Assembly: GCA_023389575.1 (NCBI GenBank)
Contig: JAEWEG010000066.1
Location: 95,465-159,464 of the forward strand
From: Chloroflexota bacterium
Lineage (GTDB): Bacteria > Chloroflexota > Chloroflexia > Thermomicrobiales > UBA6265
Length of the DNA stretch: 64,000 nt
Direction: 5' to 3'
Made by a program: the position numbers and the translations under genes. Numbering within the stretch: the first letter of the stretch is position 1; the number at the start of each line of letters is the position of its first letter. Of the stretch, positions 50,061 through 59,259 are shown piece by piece. Below the pieces are notes generated by a model. The model worked only from the letters and a program-made list of their open reading frames with translations, was not told the DNA's origin and did no database searches.

Positions 50061-51538
50061 CACTCACTGTGCAACGCCCGGCGAAAGCGGCGGACACCAG
50101 GACACCGCGCCGAACCGCGCCTCCGGCCAACACGCCGGTCCGAATCAACGGACATGACGAAACTTCGCGGGCGAAGCGGGTTTCTCGTGGCTCCAGGCTT
50201 TCGATTGGCAACTCGTGGCGCTCGCGTACGCCTCTCCTGACCATCCGCCTCGCCGTGCTGCTACCGATCCTGCTGTTTGGATTCTCGCTCTACCAGAACC
50301 TGTCCAACATGGACACCGTCGATTTCCATCGAGACGAGGCCCGTTGGATCAACCGCGCCTACTTCCTTGAGGACCTCGCCCACCCATTCAGCGATACCTG
50401 GTCCGACTACTACACCACCCGCGGCCAACCTCCTCTCGGCAACTACCTGATGGGGCTCGGATTGCTGCTTCAGGGCCGCGATCTCGACACCAACCGCGTC
50501 TGGGATTTCCACTACGACGAGGAGTGGAACATCATCAATGGAGCGATGCCGGAAGACGCGGACCTGATCGCGGGTCGTCGAACCAACGCTGTCGTCGGGG
50601 CGCTGGTTGTGGTCTGCGTCTACGCCATGGCGAGCCGCCTGACGAACCGGTTCGGAGGATTCGCCGCGGGGCTCCTGCTCAGCCTCCACCCGTTGCATCT
50701 CCGGCTGAGCTCCCAGGCACTCTCCGACGAGTTGCTCGCCCTCACCCTGATGCTGTCGTTCCTCATGGCCTGGCGCTTCGCGCGCGTATCGTCCATATCG
50801 AACGCCCTGCTCCTTGGCGGCCTGCTCGGGCTGGGCGGCGCCGCGAAGCTCTCTCCATTGCTGCTGAGCATCCCGCTGGCCGCCTTCGGCGTTCTCTGGC
50901 TCGCGATCGCGCTTCGGACATCGGGTCGATTGGGCATCGCCTGGGAGCGGGCTCGGTATGGCTGGCTCCTGGTCGCCCAACCCGCCATCGCCTTCGCGGT
51001 GTTCGTGCTGGCAAATCCTTACCTATGGCCGAATCCCATCGGCCGCACCATGGAACTCGTCAACTTCCGGCGCTCGGAAATGGATGGGCAGTCATCCGCC
51101 TGGCCGATCGCCGCGGTCGAAAACCCGCTCGTCGCCTTCCAGCGGACGGGCCGTCGATTCAACCTCGACTACTCGTCGTCGCTCCGCGTCCAGGACTGGT
51201 TCGCCAACACCACGTCATCGGTCCCGACGACGGTTAGCCTCGACGTGATCGTCATGGTCGCCGGGGTCATCGTTCTGATTGCCCTGGTGGTCAAGCGCGG
51301 GCTCTGGAGCCCAACCGCGCTCTCGGCGTTCCTGATGGCCGCGTCGTCCGCCGCAATCATCGTCGGCATGGGAGTGGACTTCTACCGATACTTCCTGCCG
51401 CTCCTGATCGTTCTGGCGGTGTGCTTCGGGGTGGCGATGGGCGCCGCCTTCGACCTGGCCCGCGAGCGAGTCCACCGACTCCGGCAAGCGGGGACGGCCA
51501 GCCTCCCGCGCCGGTTCGGAGTACAATCTGCCCGGTAG
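50057..51538 (+). CDS. ArnT/PMT-like polytopic glycosyltransferase, copy A
   Basis: A 493-residue membrane glycosyltransferase of the dolichyl/polyprenyl-phosphate-sugar type (GT39/GT83-like). After a ~75-residue basic cytoplasmic leader, the first loop carries the acidic motif FHRDEARWINRAYFLED, where DE is the expected metal/catalytic pair, then TRGQPPLGNYLMGLGLLLQG. About ten membrane helices follow (AGRRTNAVVGALVVVCVYAMA, LSSQALSDELLALTLML and others). It shares start with the TPM gene stop (ATGA). It is clearly paralogous to the gene at 52967-54400. Lipid-linked sugar donor and acceptor are unknown. Confidence 0.85.
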   Translation: MTLTVQRPAKAADTRTPRRTAPPANTPVRINGHDETSRAKRVSRGSRLSIGNSWRSRTPLLTIRLAVLLPILLFGFSLYQNLSNMDTVDFHRDEARWINRAYFLEDLAHPFSDTWSDYYTTRGQPPLGNYLMGLGLLLQGRDLDTNRVWDFHYDEEWNIINGAMPEDADLIAGRRTNAVVGALVVVCVYAMASRLTNRFGGFAAGLLLSLHPLHLRLSSQALSDELLALTLMLSFLMAWRFARVSSISNALLLGGLLGLGGAAKLSPLLLSIPLAAFGVLWLAIALRTSGRLGIAWERARYGWLLVAQPAIAFAVFVLANPYLWPNPIGRTMELVNFRRSEMDGQSSAWPIAAVENPLVAFQRTGRRFNLDYSSSLRVQDWFANTTSSVPTTVSLDVIVMVAGVIVLIALVVKRGLWSPTALSAFLMAASSAAIIVGMGVDFYRYFLPLLIVLAVCFGVAMGAAFDLARERVHRLRQAGTASLPRRFGVQSAR

Positions 51539-51597
51539 TTGGCCGGCCTGGCCCGCTGCCTCACGTCGACGACGTAACCACGGGACAATGCGACTCG

Positions 51598-52986
51598 ATG
51601 ACCGGATCGTCCATCCAGGCTGACAACGCAAGAATCGCGCGGCGTCAGAGCATGGTGGCCATCCTGGTCGTCCTGATAACGCTCACCGTGGCGTTTCCGG
51701 CCTTCGCCGCCCCTCCCGCCTCCTATCAAGACCTATCAGCTCATTCGCAGGATGCGGACTTCCCCGAACGCAACAGCGATCCCGCGATTCGCGTCCATGA
51801 CCCCGACGATTTCCTGAGCGAAACCCAGGAAGAACAACTCAACGCCGACCTCGAGCGATTGCGGTTGACTGGAACCGAGAGCGTGATCTTCGTGCGAGAC
51901 GGTTCGGACCCCGCCACGGCATCGGAGTCGTTCGCCGCGGACCTCCGCGCCCGATGGGCGGTCGAGTCGGCGCCGGGCGCGGACGATGGCATCGTTTTCG
52001 TGCTCACCGTGGACCCAGGCCAGGATACGGTCGCGCGGATCGATTACTCCGCAGGCGCGAACACCCTGCCAAAGGGCACGGTGACCGCCGAGGAACTGGA
52101 CGGCATCCTCGCGGTCGACCAGGGCACGCCAGCCACGCTGAACGGCTACGTCGACGGCCTCTCGTTCGCCGCCCACCGGCTGACCAATACCATCTACGAC
52201 CAGGCTGGCATCCTCACCGAGCGACAGGCGACGACGCTCCATGGCGACCTGCAACGACTGAACGCGCTTGGCGTTCCCACGGTGGTCTACATCCGCTCGG
52301 CGTTCGATGAATCCGACCAGGCGAGCGCCGACGACATGCGCGTCAACTGGGGAGTCGAATCATCCCCCGGCGCCGATGATGGCCTGCTGTTCCTGCTCAC
52401 CATTGATCCCCAGGACCCAGAGGCAAGCACCTTCGAGGTCTCCAGCGGTGAGAATACCTATCCCATCCGTCAACTCGATGCTCAGCGAATGGACCAGATC
52501 ATCGCGGACGATGTCCTGCCCAACGTCCACAACGGCGACGTGTACCTGGGACTCGCGTTCGCTATTCGTCGCACGATCAACCTGGCGGAATACTCCCCGC
52601 CGAGCCCTCCCGCGCTTACTTCGAACCAGGAGTCGTTCCAGACACCGCTCAACATCGCCGCCGCGCTGCTGGTTCAGGTGACGGTTATTGGCTATCTTCT
52701 GGCGCCGGTCGTCCGCGAGCGGCGCATCACGCTCCTGCCTGGACATCGCTCGCTGGTCGAGTATGGAGTGATCATCGCCCTGCTCGCGGTGCTGGTCGGC
52801 GCGGCGGGCATCCTGGCCCGGAATCCCGCCAGCACCCTGGCTGGGCTCGGCGTCTTCGTCTGGGCGAGCTGCGGTATCCCCGTCCTGCACCAGATCGTCA
52901 GCCGTCGCTCACATCCCGCCGCATCGGCTACCGCAACCATGACCACGCCACCTCGGGGAGGGCACGATGTCGCTCCAGCCAACTGA
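51598..52986 (+). CDS. TPM-domain membrane protein, copy B (two TPM domains)
   Basis: A 462-residue relative of the gene at 49122-50060. A signal segment (about 19-38, MVAILVVLITLTVAFPAFA) leads to two TPM domains in tandem, about 65-195 and 200-335. Both have the SSPGADDG-type turn (SAPGADDGIVFVL, SSPGADDGLLFLL) before the central strand. The end has three membrane helices (about 352-372, 388-408, 412-432) and a Thr/Pro-rich tail. So copy B has the same plan as copy A with the ectodomain doubled. It overlaps the next glycosyltransferase gene by 20 bases. Start ATG 51598 lacks a strong ribosome site. Confidence 0.78.
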   Translation: MTGSSIQADNARIARRQSMVAILVVLITLTVAFPAFAAPPASYQDLSAHSQDADFPERNSDPAIRVHDPDDFLSETQEEQLNADLERLRLTGTESVIFVRDGSDPATASESFAADLRARWAVESAPGADDGIVFVLTVDPGQDTVARIDYSAGANTLPKGTVTAEELDGILAVDQGTPATLNGYVDGLSFAAHRLTNTIYDQAGILTERQATTLHGDLQRLNALGVPTVVYIRSAFDESDQASADDMRVNWGVESSPGADDGLLFLLTIDPQDPEASTFEVSSGENTYPIRQLDAQRMDQIIADDVLPNVHNGDVYLGLAFAIRRTINLAEYSPPSPPALTSNQESFQTPLNIAAALLVQVTVIGYLLAPVVRERRITLLPGHRSLVEYGVIIALLAVLVGAAGILARNPASTLAGLGVFVWASCGIPVLHQIVSRRSHPAASATATMTTPPRGGHDVAPAN

Positions 52987-54400
52987 GGCCACGGGCACGG
53001 AATCGGTTTCGCAAACCATCGACACGCCGAACCAAGATCGCTCAAGGCGTGTGCAATGGACCGTGAACATCGTCATCGCCCTCGTGCTGTTCACGTTCTC
53101 GTTCATGGTCAACAACGACCATGTCGAAACCACCGAACTGCACCCCGACGAAACCCGCTGGCTCAACCGCGCCTACTACCTGGAAGACTTCCTCGACCCG
53201 TTCGGCCCGACATGGCAGGACTACTACCTCACGCGCGGTCAACCGCCGGGCGGAAGCTACCTCATGGGACTCGGCCTCATCCTCCAGGGACAGCCAACGG
53301 ACTCCGTCGGCGTCTGGGATTTCAACTTCGGCGTGAGTTGGACAAGGGATGTCGACACGACCTGGAACCAGCTCGCCGGAGCCACGCCATCGGATGATGT
53401 GCTCCTGGCTGGGCGCCGGACGAACGCGGTCGTCGGAGCGTTGGTTGGGGTGCTTACCTTCGCGGTGACGAGCATGCTTACCAACCGGCTCGGCGGAATC
53501 GTGGCCGGCCTCTTCCTCGCCTATCATCCGCTCCACATCACCCTCAGCACGCAGGCCCTCTCCGATGAGCTGCTCGCGCTCATGCTGGGCGTGGCATTTG
53601 TGGCGGCGTTTCAGTACGCGCGGCGGCCGGGCATCGGCTGGGCCCTGCTCCTGGGTATCTCCATCGGCATCGGCGCCGGGACAAAACTCGCGCCAATGGC
53701 CCTGAGTTTCGTCCTCGCCGGATACGGCCTGGTCTGGCTCGTCTGGATGCTCCGGCGCCATGGCCGGTCATACCTCTCCTGGACGTCGTCCCGGTTCGCC
53801 TGGCTGCTCATCCTCCAACCGATCATTTCCGGAATTACGTTCGTAGCTATGTACCCCTACCTGTGGGTTTCGCCCATCCGCAATTCACTCAACCTGCTGG
53901 ACTTCCGTCGCCAGGAGATGGCAAGCCAGGCGCGAATCTGGACGCACGCCAGCGTTGATGGCCCGGTGGGGGCGTTCAAGCGGTACGGAGAGCAACTCCA
54001 CGGGGCCTACTCCAGCACCCGCGACGCCCAGGTATCCATCGCGGACCGCATGGGGTTCACCATCGACAGTCCGGTTAGCTTCGACCTCATCCTGGTCGCC
54101 ATCGGCGCGATCCTGCTCACCCGCATCGTGATCCAGCGGGGGATCTGGAGCCCGCATGCGCTGGTCGCGACACTGTTGGCCGCGGAGGTTGGCGCGGTCA
54201 CGGTCGGGCTCGGCGTCGACTTCTACCGCTACTACCTGCCCGTTCTGCTCGTGAACAGCGTGCTGGTGGGCATCGTGTTCGGTGAAGTCCTCGACCTGGT
54301 TCGAGACGTCTTCCGCCCGAACCGCCCGGCCACGGATGATACTGAGGACGCCTCGGTCGCGGCCTGGCCCGTCCCGGCATCATCAGACGCGACGACATAG
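52967..54400 (+). CDS. ArnT/PMT-like polytopic glycosyltransferase, copy B
   Basis: A 477-residue paralogue of the glycosyltransferase at 50057-51538. Shared landmarks are ELHPDETRWLNRAYYLEDF in the first outer loop, TRGQPPGGSYLMGLGLILQG, LLAGRRTNAVVGALV, LSTQALSDELLALML and GLGVDFYRYYLPVLL. It lacks the long basic leader of copy A. It begins inside the last 20 bases of TPM copy B and ends before a terminator. Its gene order (TPM then glycosyltransferase) repeats the preceding pair. Confidence 0.85.
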   Translation: MSLQPTEATGTESVSQTIDTPNQDRSRRVQWTVNIVIALVLFTFSFMVNNDHVETTELHPDETRWLNRAYYLEDFLDPFGPTWQDYYLTRGQPPGGSYLMGLGLILQGQPTDSVGVWDFNFGVSWTRDVDTTWNQLAGATPSDDVLLAGRRTNAVVGALVGVLTFAVTSMLTNRLGGIVAGLFLAYHPLHITLSTQALSDELLALMLGVAFVAAFQYARRPGIGWALLLGISIGIGAGTKLAPMALSFVLAGYGLVWLVWMLRRHGRSYLSWTSSRFAWLLILQPIISGITFVAMYPYLWVSPIRNSLNLLDFRRQEMASQARIWTHASVDGPVGAFKRYGEQLHGAYSSTRDAQVSIADRMGFTIDSPVSFDLILVAIGAILLTRIVIQRGIWSPHALVATLLAAEVGAVTVGLGVDFYRYYLPVLLVNSVLVGIVFGEVLDLVRDVFRPNRPATDDTEDASVAAWPVPASSDATT

Positions 54401-54424
54401 GGAACGACAAGCGCCTCACAACAC

Positions 54425-54460
54425 AACGACCCAGCCGCGATGGCTGGGTCGTTGCTCTTG
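54425..54460. terminator. Terminator between convergent genes
   Basis: AACGACCCAGCC (54425-54436) and GGCTGGGTCGTT (54442-54453) form a perfect 12-base stem, five-base loop, then GCTCTTG. Ends both the glycosyltransferase and glgP transcripts. Confidence 0.85.
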
Positions 54461-54486
54461 CTCTTGTAGCGGTGTTGTCGGCGGGA

Positions 54487-56670
54487 TCAGTCCGCCAGGA
54501 CAGGTCGCTTTTCAACCACCACAGGCTCGGAAACGCCCGCGGCCGGACCGTAGAGCTTGTTCACGTAGTCGATGACCATGCGCCGCGCGCTGAACTGTGG
54601 GGCCACGGTGCGAATCGCCTCCTTGCAGAGCGAGATCCACTCGTGAGGCAGGCCATTCGATCCCTGGTTGTAGTACATGGGCACGATCTGCTGCTCAAGC
54701 ATCTCGTAGATCGCGTTCGCCTCGGCCTCGTCCTGGGCATCTCCCTCCAGGTCGGATGGCTCGATCCCCCAGCCGTTGGTGTTGTTGCCGTCCCAGCCCT
54801 CGATCCACCATCCGTCGAGGATGCTGCAATTTGGTACACCGTTCGCGCCGGCCTTCATGCCGCTCGTGCCGCTCGCCTCTAGCGGGAAGCGTGGGTTGTT
54901 CATCCAGACATCGACACCCGAGACCAGCAGGCTCGCCAGCCCCATCTCGTAGTCCTCGACGAAAGCGATCCGTCCACCGAGCTTCGGGTCGCGTGCCTTC
55001 AGGTAGATCTCGCGGATCAGGCCCTTGCCGCCCTCATCGGCCGGATGCGCCTTGCCCGCGAACACGATCTGCACCGGATTGTCCGGGTTGTTCAGGATCG
55101 CCGCCAACCGGTCCATGTCACGGAACAGCAGGGTGGCCCGCTTGTACGTCGCGAACCGGCGAGCGAAGCCGAGCGTCAGCACGTTCGCGTTCTGGAACGG
55201 TCCGGATGACAACACCTGCCAGGCGTCGAACTGCCCCTCGGCATATCGGCGTCGTGCCCGCTCGTCCATCTCGTCGATGAGTTCCTGCTTGGCCGCCTGG
55301 TGTGCCTTCCAGAACTCCTCGTCGGGAATGTTCAGGATTGTGTCCCAGGTGTGCTCCTGTTCCTGTCGCGAATACCAGTGACGCGGCAGGTACCGGTGGT
55401 AGAGGTCACGCATGATCGGCGAAATCCAGGTTCGGAGGTGCACGCCATTCGTGATATGCACGATCGGGGCATCCTCGGCGACGGTACCCGGCCACATGTC
55501 ATGCCACATCTCGCGGGAGACCTCGCCGTGCTTCTCGCTCACGCCGTTCACGAAGGCCGCCAGGCGCAGCGACAGCGCCGTGAAGTTGAATCCCGGCTTG
55601 TCGCCATGCAGGCCAAGCGCCAGGAATGTCTCGCGGTCGAGTCCCAGCTCCGGCCAGTAGTGCTCGAAGTGACGATCCATCATGTCGTCCGGGAAGATGT
55701 CATGTCCCGCCGGAACGGGGGTATGCGTGGTGAAGATCGTGCATGACCGGACCGCCTCGGTGGCCTCCTCGAAGGTCATCCCGGCCTGGACGTGCTCGCG
55801 CGCTCGTTCGAGCATGTGCAGTGCCGCATGCCCCTCGTTCGCGTGCCAGTACGCCGGCTCGATGCCCAGCTGCCGCAGCAGCCGAACTCCACCGATGCCC
55901 AGCACGATCTCCTGGCGAAGCCGGTGCTCGGTGTCGCCGCCATAGAGGCGATGCGAAATCTGCCGGGTCCATTCCGGATTCCCCTCGACGTCCGAGTCGA
56001 GCAGGTACAACGGAACCCGGCCCACCTGGACCTTCCAGACCGCAAGCTGAAGCGGGAAGCCATCCTGGAGGTCGACGTCCACGAACACGGGCGTCCCGTC
56101 GTCGTGCGTCACCCTCGTCGTCGGCTCCGCCCGGGGATCGAGATGAGCCGGGACGTCGTGCTGCCAGCCCTCGTGGTCGATCCGCTGCCGCAGGTAGCCC
56201 TGACGATAGAGGAGCGAAACACCGACCAGCGGAACGCCAATATCGCTGGCCTCCTTGATGTGATCGCCGGCAAGCACCCCGAGGCCGCCCGAATAAATCG
56301 GGAGCGCCCGGTGCAGGCCGAACTCCGCCGCGAAGTAGGCGACCGTCTTGTCCAGGAGTTCCGGCCGGTTCTTGCCGATCCAGGTGTCGGAACCGCTGGC
56401 GTTCAGCATCGCGTCGTAGGCGGCCACCGCGTCGTCGTACAGGGCGAGAAACTCGGGATTGGTCGCGGCCGCTGCCAGCCGCTCCCGGTCGATCCGGTGG
56501 AGGAACAGCACCGGATTTTGCTCCACGATCCGCCACAGGACCGGATGCATCCCCTCGAACAACTTCCGTGCCGGGCGGCTCCAGGTCCACCAAACGTTGT
56601 AGGCCAGTTCACTGAGTCGCTCGATACGTTCGGGCAACGGTATTTGTTCGATCGTGGGTTGGGGCGTCAT
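54487..56670 (-). CDS. glgP: Alpha-glucan phosphorylase (short, DUF3417-containing type)
   Basis: Cleaves alpha-1,4-glucans with phosphate to glucose 1-phosphate. At 727 residues it is the shorter Thermotoga/archaeal-type phosphorylase. An N-terminal DUF3417 domain (about 12-110, LAYNVWWTWSRPARKLF) precedes the GT35 catalytic part: FAAEFGLHRALPIYSGGLGVLAGDH, NEGHAAL, TNGVHLRTW, ARRFATYKRATL and the PLP lysine in SGTSGMKAGANGVPN. GGAGAG lies about nine bases before the ATG. Together with pgi in this window it feeds glycolysis from storage glucan; no glycogen synthase or branching enzyme is here. Confidence 0.95.
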   Translation of the reverse strand: MTPQPTIEQIPLPERIERLSELAYNVWWTWSRPARKLFEGMHPVLWRIVEQNPVLFLHRIDRERLAAAATNPEFLALYDDAVAAYDAMLNASGSDTWIGKNRPELLDKTVAYFAAEFGLHRALPIYSGGLGVLAGDHIKEASDIGVPLVGVSLLYRQGYLRQRIDHEGWQHDVPAHLDPRAEPTTRVTHDDGTPVFVDVDLQDGFPLQLAVWKVQVGRVPLYLLDSDVEGNPEWTRQISHRLYGGDTEHRLRQEIVLGIGGVRLLRQLGIEPAYWHANEGHAALHMLERAREHVQAGMTFEEATEAVRSCTIFTTHTPVPAGHDIFPDDMMDRHFEHYWPELGLDRETFLALGLHGDKPGFNFTALSLRLAAFVNGVSEKHGEVSREMWHDMWPGTVAEDAPIVHITNGVHLRTWISPIMRDLYHRYLPRHWYSRQEQEHTWDTILNIPDEEFWKAHQAAKQELIDEMDERARRRYAEGQFDAWQVLSSGPFQNANVLTLGFARRFATYKRATLLFRDMDRLAAILNNPDNPVQIVFAGKAHPADEGGKGLIREIYLKARDPKLGGRIAFVEDYEMGLASLLVSGVDVWMNNPRFPLEASGTSGMKAGANGVPNCSILDGWWIEGWDGNNTNGWGIEPSDLEGDAQDEAEANAIYEMLEQQIVPMYYNQGSNGLPHEWISLCKEAIRTVAPQFSARRMVIDYVNKLYGPAAGVSEPVVVEKRPVLAD

Positions 56671-56825
56671 GTTCCGAATCTCTCCAGTTAAGCAATATGA
56701 GGTTGGCCATTTAAGCGCGGCCTTGGTGTCAGGTTGGTTTTCCTCGACAGCAAAGTATCCATCACCCCCGCGAACGCTTCAAACTCGCCGCTTCCCTTAA
56801 TTCCATCGCCGCCCGCGGGGTTGGA

Positions 56826-56847
56826 CCGAACCACGGTCGTGGTGCGG
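56826..56847. promoter_or_regulatory. Inverted repeat between glgP and the glycosyltransferase gene
   Basis: ACCACG (56830-56835) and CGTGGT (56838-56843), extended by CCG/CGG on the outside with one mismatch, make a 22-base palindrome in a 294-base divergent spacer. It looks like an operator for a dimeric repressor. No clear promoter hexamers are seen in the rest of the spacer. Confidence 0.4.
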
Positions 56848-56964
56848 CCAATAGACCTCTCGAAGCGATGATCACGAGCGCGAACGACGCGCCAACTCCC
56901 ACGCGATCGCTCGCTGCGCTATCCTGTTGCGGGCGAGTGCACAGGCCCACGGTGGAGGAAACGA

Positions 56965-58485
56965 GTGACGACACGCGACGCCAGAACGGCGGCCACCAGA
57001 CTACGTGAGTCGACCGACTGGGTCGCCGCCGCCGGACTGATGATCGTGGCGATCACCGCGTCGCTCGCCATGCCGTTCTGGCCTCACCGAACGCAATTGC
57101 TGGACATGGGCAAGATCATCGGCTACGGCTGGTCGTCATTCCTTCCCTGGATCTTCGGCCTGCTGATCTGGATCGTCTGCCTCGAGCATCTCCTGCGACG
57201 GTCGAGGCAACTTGACTTCGTCACGATCAAGCCGATCTTCCTCGCGACCACCGCGGTTTCCCACGTCGCGTTCTTCGCGATGTACCCCGTGAGTGCGATC
57301 GACGTCTACATCTACGCCGCGCGATCCCGGCTCTTTTCCCACTACGGCGAGAACCCCAACGCGGTCCAGCCGCTGAACCACTGGGACGCCGACCCATACA
57401 TGGCCTACGCCTCGAAGGAATGGGCCGATGACCTTTCGCCGTACGGCCCCTTGTGGAACCTGATCGCCTATCCGGTCACCTGGATAGGCGGAGACAACAT
57501 CGGGATCGCCATCCTCGGGTTCAAGGTCATCGCCGTGGCGGCCGTCTTCCTCATCGCCTGGCTGGTGTACCAGATCGTGCGCGAATCCCATCCTGGCTGG
57601 GAAATCACCGCGGTCATGTTCTGGCTGCTGAATCCCCTCGTGATGTGGGACGGTATCGCCAACGCCCACAACGACGTCTTGCTCATGCTGCCGGTGGTGG
57701 CCGCGATCTGGGCCTGGCGAAAGGGTTACGACCGCTGGGTCATCCCGCTGCTGCTCATCTCGGTCCTGATCAAGTACGTCACGCTCATCCTGCTGCCGGT
57801 CGCGGTGGTGGCGGTCTGGCGTCGCAACCCGGACCGGCGCGAGCGAATCTCGGGCGTGCTGTTCGCGATCTCGGCGGGGCTGTTCCTGCTCGCGGTTAGC
57901 CTCTTCCCGTTCTACGACCTGGGCGCCATCCGCGAGAGCGCCGCCGCACAGGGCTCGAAGGTCGCGGTGTCTCCGGCCTGGGCCATCAAGTCCACGCTGA
58001 TCGAATGGGACGTGGTCCGGCTTGAAAACGAGTCCATCATCCGCGTCGCCTATGCCATCGTGTCGCTCTACATCGCGGGCTGGATGGTCGCCTGCTGGCG
58101 AAACCCATCGCGGATGCCACGGGCCACGTTCGAAGTACTGTTCGCGTTTATGCTCATCGGGTCCACCAACCAGCGGGCATGGTATGTGCTGTGGCTGATC
58201 CCAATGGCCGCGCTGCTGATACCGGAGAACCCATGGCGTCGAACAGCCGTCTGGAGCGTGACATCGCTGCTCGGCCACGGCTGCACGATCTGGCTCTGGT
58301 ATGTCTGGGATATTCAAACCCGCGGCTACTACGGCTACGCGCTGACCATCGTCGGCATCGTCTTCCTGCCGGTTTTCGCCATCACCATCTGGGAACTGGC
58401 GCGGTTCGCTCGGAACAAGCTTGGTGAGGGTGGCGAGCCGCCGGCGCCCACGGCTCGCCAGCGATCTCAAACCTCGCCGAGGTAG
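56965..58485 (+). CDS. Polytopic membrane glycosyltransferase (mannosyltransferase-like)
   Basis: A 506-residue membrane protein with about 11-12 helices, similar in plan to polyprenyl-phosphate-mannose-using transferases (GT87/MptA-B group). The first outer loop has YPVSAIDVYIYAARSRLFS with the conserved Asp, and later ENPNAVQPLNHWDADPYM and SPYGPLWNLIAYP, all typical of the group, then LNPLVMWDGIANAHNDVLLM. Start GTG with GGAGG at 56953-56957. The last 19 bases overlap livF tail to tail. It may glycosylate a lipid or wall polymer; donor and acceptor unknown. Confidence 0.8.
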   Translation: MTTRDARTAATRLRESTDWVAAAGLMIVAITASLAMPFWPHRTQLLDMGKIIGYGWSSFLPWIFGLLIWIVCLEHLLRRSRQLDFVTIKPIFLATTAVSHVAFFAMYPVSAIDVYIYAARSRLFSHYGENPNAVQPLNHWDADPYMAYASKEWADDLSPYGPLWNLIAYPVTWIGGDNIGIAILGFKVIAVAAVFLIAWLVYQIVRESHPGWEITAVMFWLLNPLVMWDGIANAHNDVLLMLPVVAAIWAWRKGYDRWVIPLLLISVLIKYVTLILLPVAVVAVWRRNPDRRERISGVLFAISAGLFLLAVSLFPFYDLGAIRESAAAQGSKVAVSPAWAIKSTLIEWDVVRLENESIIRVAYAIVSLYIAGWMVACWRNPSRMPRATFEVLFAFMLIGSTNQRAWYVLWLIPMAALLIPENPWRRTAVWSVTSLLGHGCTIWLWYVWDIQTRGYYGYALTIVGIVFLPVFAITIWELARFARNKLGEGGEPPAPTARQRSQTSPR

Positions 58486-59195
58486 GCCTTCCGCACCATC
58501 TCGTTTCGGAGCAACGACTGCGCATCGTCGGATAGCAGGATCGTGCCTGTCTGCATCACGTACCCTCGCTGGGCGATCGCGAGCGCCATCAGCGCGTTCT
58601 GCTCAACCAGCAGCACGGTCGTGCCCTGCTTGTTGATGTCCTGGACGATCGAGAAGATTTGCTCCACCAAGATGGGGGCCAGTCCCATCGAAGGCTCGTC
58701 GAGCAGGAGCAACTCAGGATGCGCCATTAGCGCCCGCCCGATTGCCAACATCTGCTGCTCACCGCCAGACATGGTTCCCGCGGGCTGGTTGACGCGCTCC
58801 TTCAGGCGAGGAAAGAGGTCGAACACCCGGGCCAGGTCGTTCTCGTCGATCTTGCCGTGGATGAACGCCCCCATCTGCAGATTCTCCATGACCGACATGC
58901 GGGGGAATACCCGCCTGCCTTCAGGAGACTGCGCCACCCGTAGCTTGGCCACCTGGTGGGCGGGAAGCCCGCTGATGCGGCTTCCCTTCAGCAGCACTTC
59001 GCCTTCGCGGGGGCTCAGGAGCCCGGAGATCGTCTTGAGCGTGGTGCTCTTGCCCGCTCCATTCGATCCAATCAGGGTCACGATCTCACCGACCTTCACG
59101 TCGATGGTGATCCCCTTGAGTGCGTGGATATGCCCGTAGTACGAATGCACATCCCGCAATTCCAGCATCATCGTATCGTTCGCGGTCTGGGTCAT
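58467..59195 (-). CDS. livF: Branched-chain amino acid ABC importer, ATP-binding protein LivF
   Basis: A 242-residue ATPase. Walker A GSNGAGKSTTLK, the LivF-type SPEGRRVFPRMSVMENL, signature MSGGEQQMLAIGRALM, Walker B LLLLDEPSMGLAP and switch VEQNALMAL identify it. Last gene of the liv operon, read leftward. ATG 59195 is used (AGAGGA immediately before it is unusually close); MMLELRDV nine codons further in is possible. Confidence 0.95.
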   Translation of the reverse strand: MTQTANDTMMLELRDVHSYYGHIHALKGITIDVKVGEIVTLIGSNGAGKSTTLKTISGLLSPREGEVLLKGSRISGLPAHQVAKLRVAQSPEGRRVFPRMSVMENLQMGAFIHGKIDENDLARVFDLFPRLKERVNQPAGTMSGGEQQMLAIGRALMAHPELLLLDEPSMGLAPILVEQIFSIVQDINKQGTTVLLVEQNALMALAIAQRGYVMQTGTILLSDDAQSLLRNEMVRKAYLGEV

Positions 59196-59259
59196 TCCTC
59201 TACCATCCCATAGTCGATCCAGCCTTGTCCGCTCACGGGCGTTCCCCGTTCGCGCCGCG

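Noticed and set aside
57136..58470. 444-codon minus-strand frame opposite the membrane glycosyltransferase
   Set aside because: Charged, Asp/Arg/His-rich shadow of a hydrophobic protein encoded on the plus strand.
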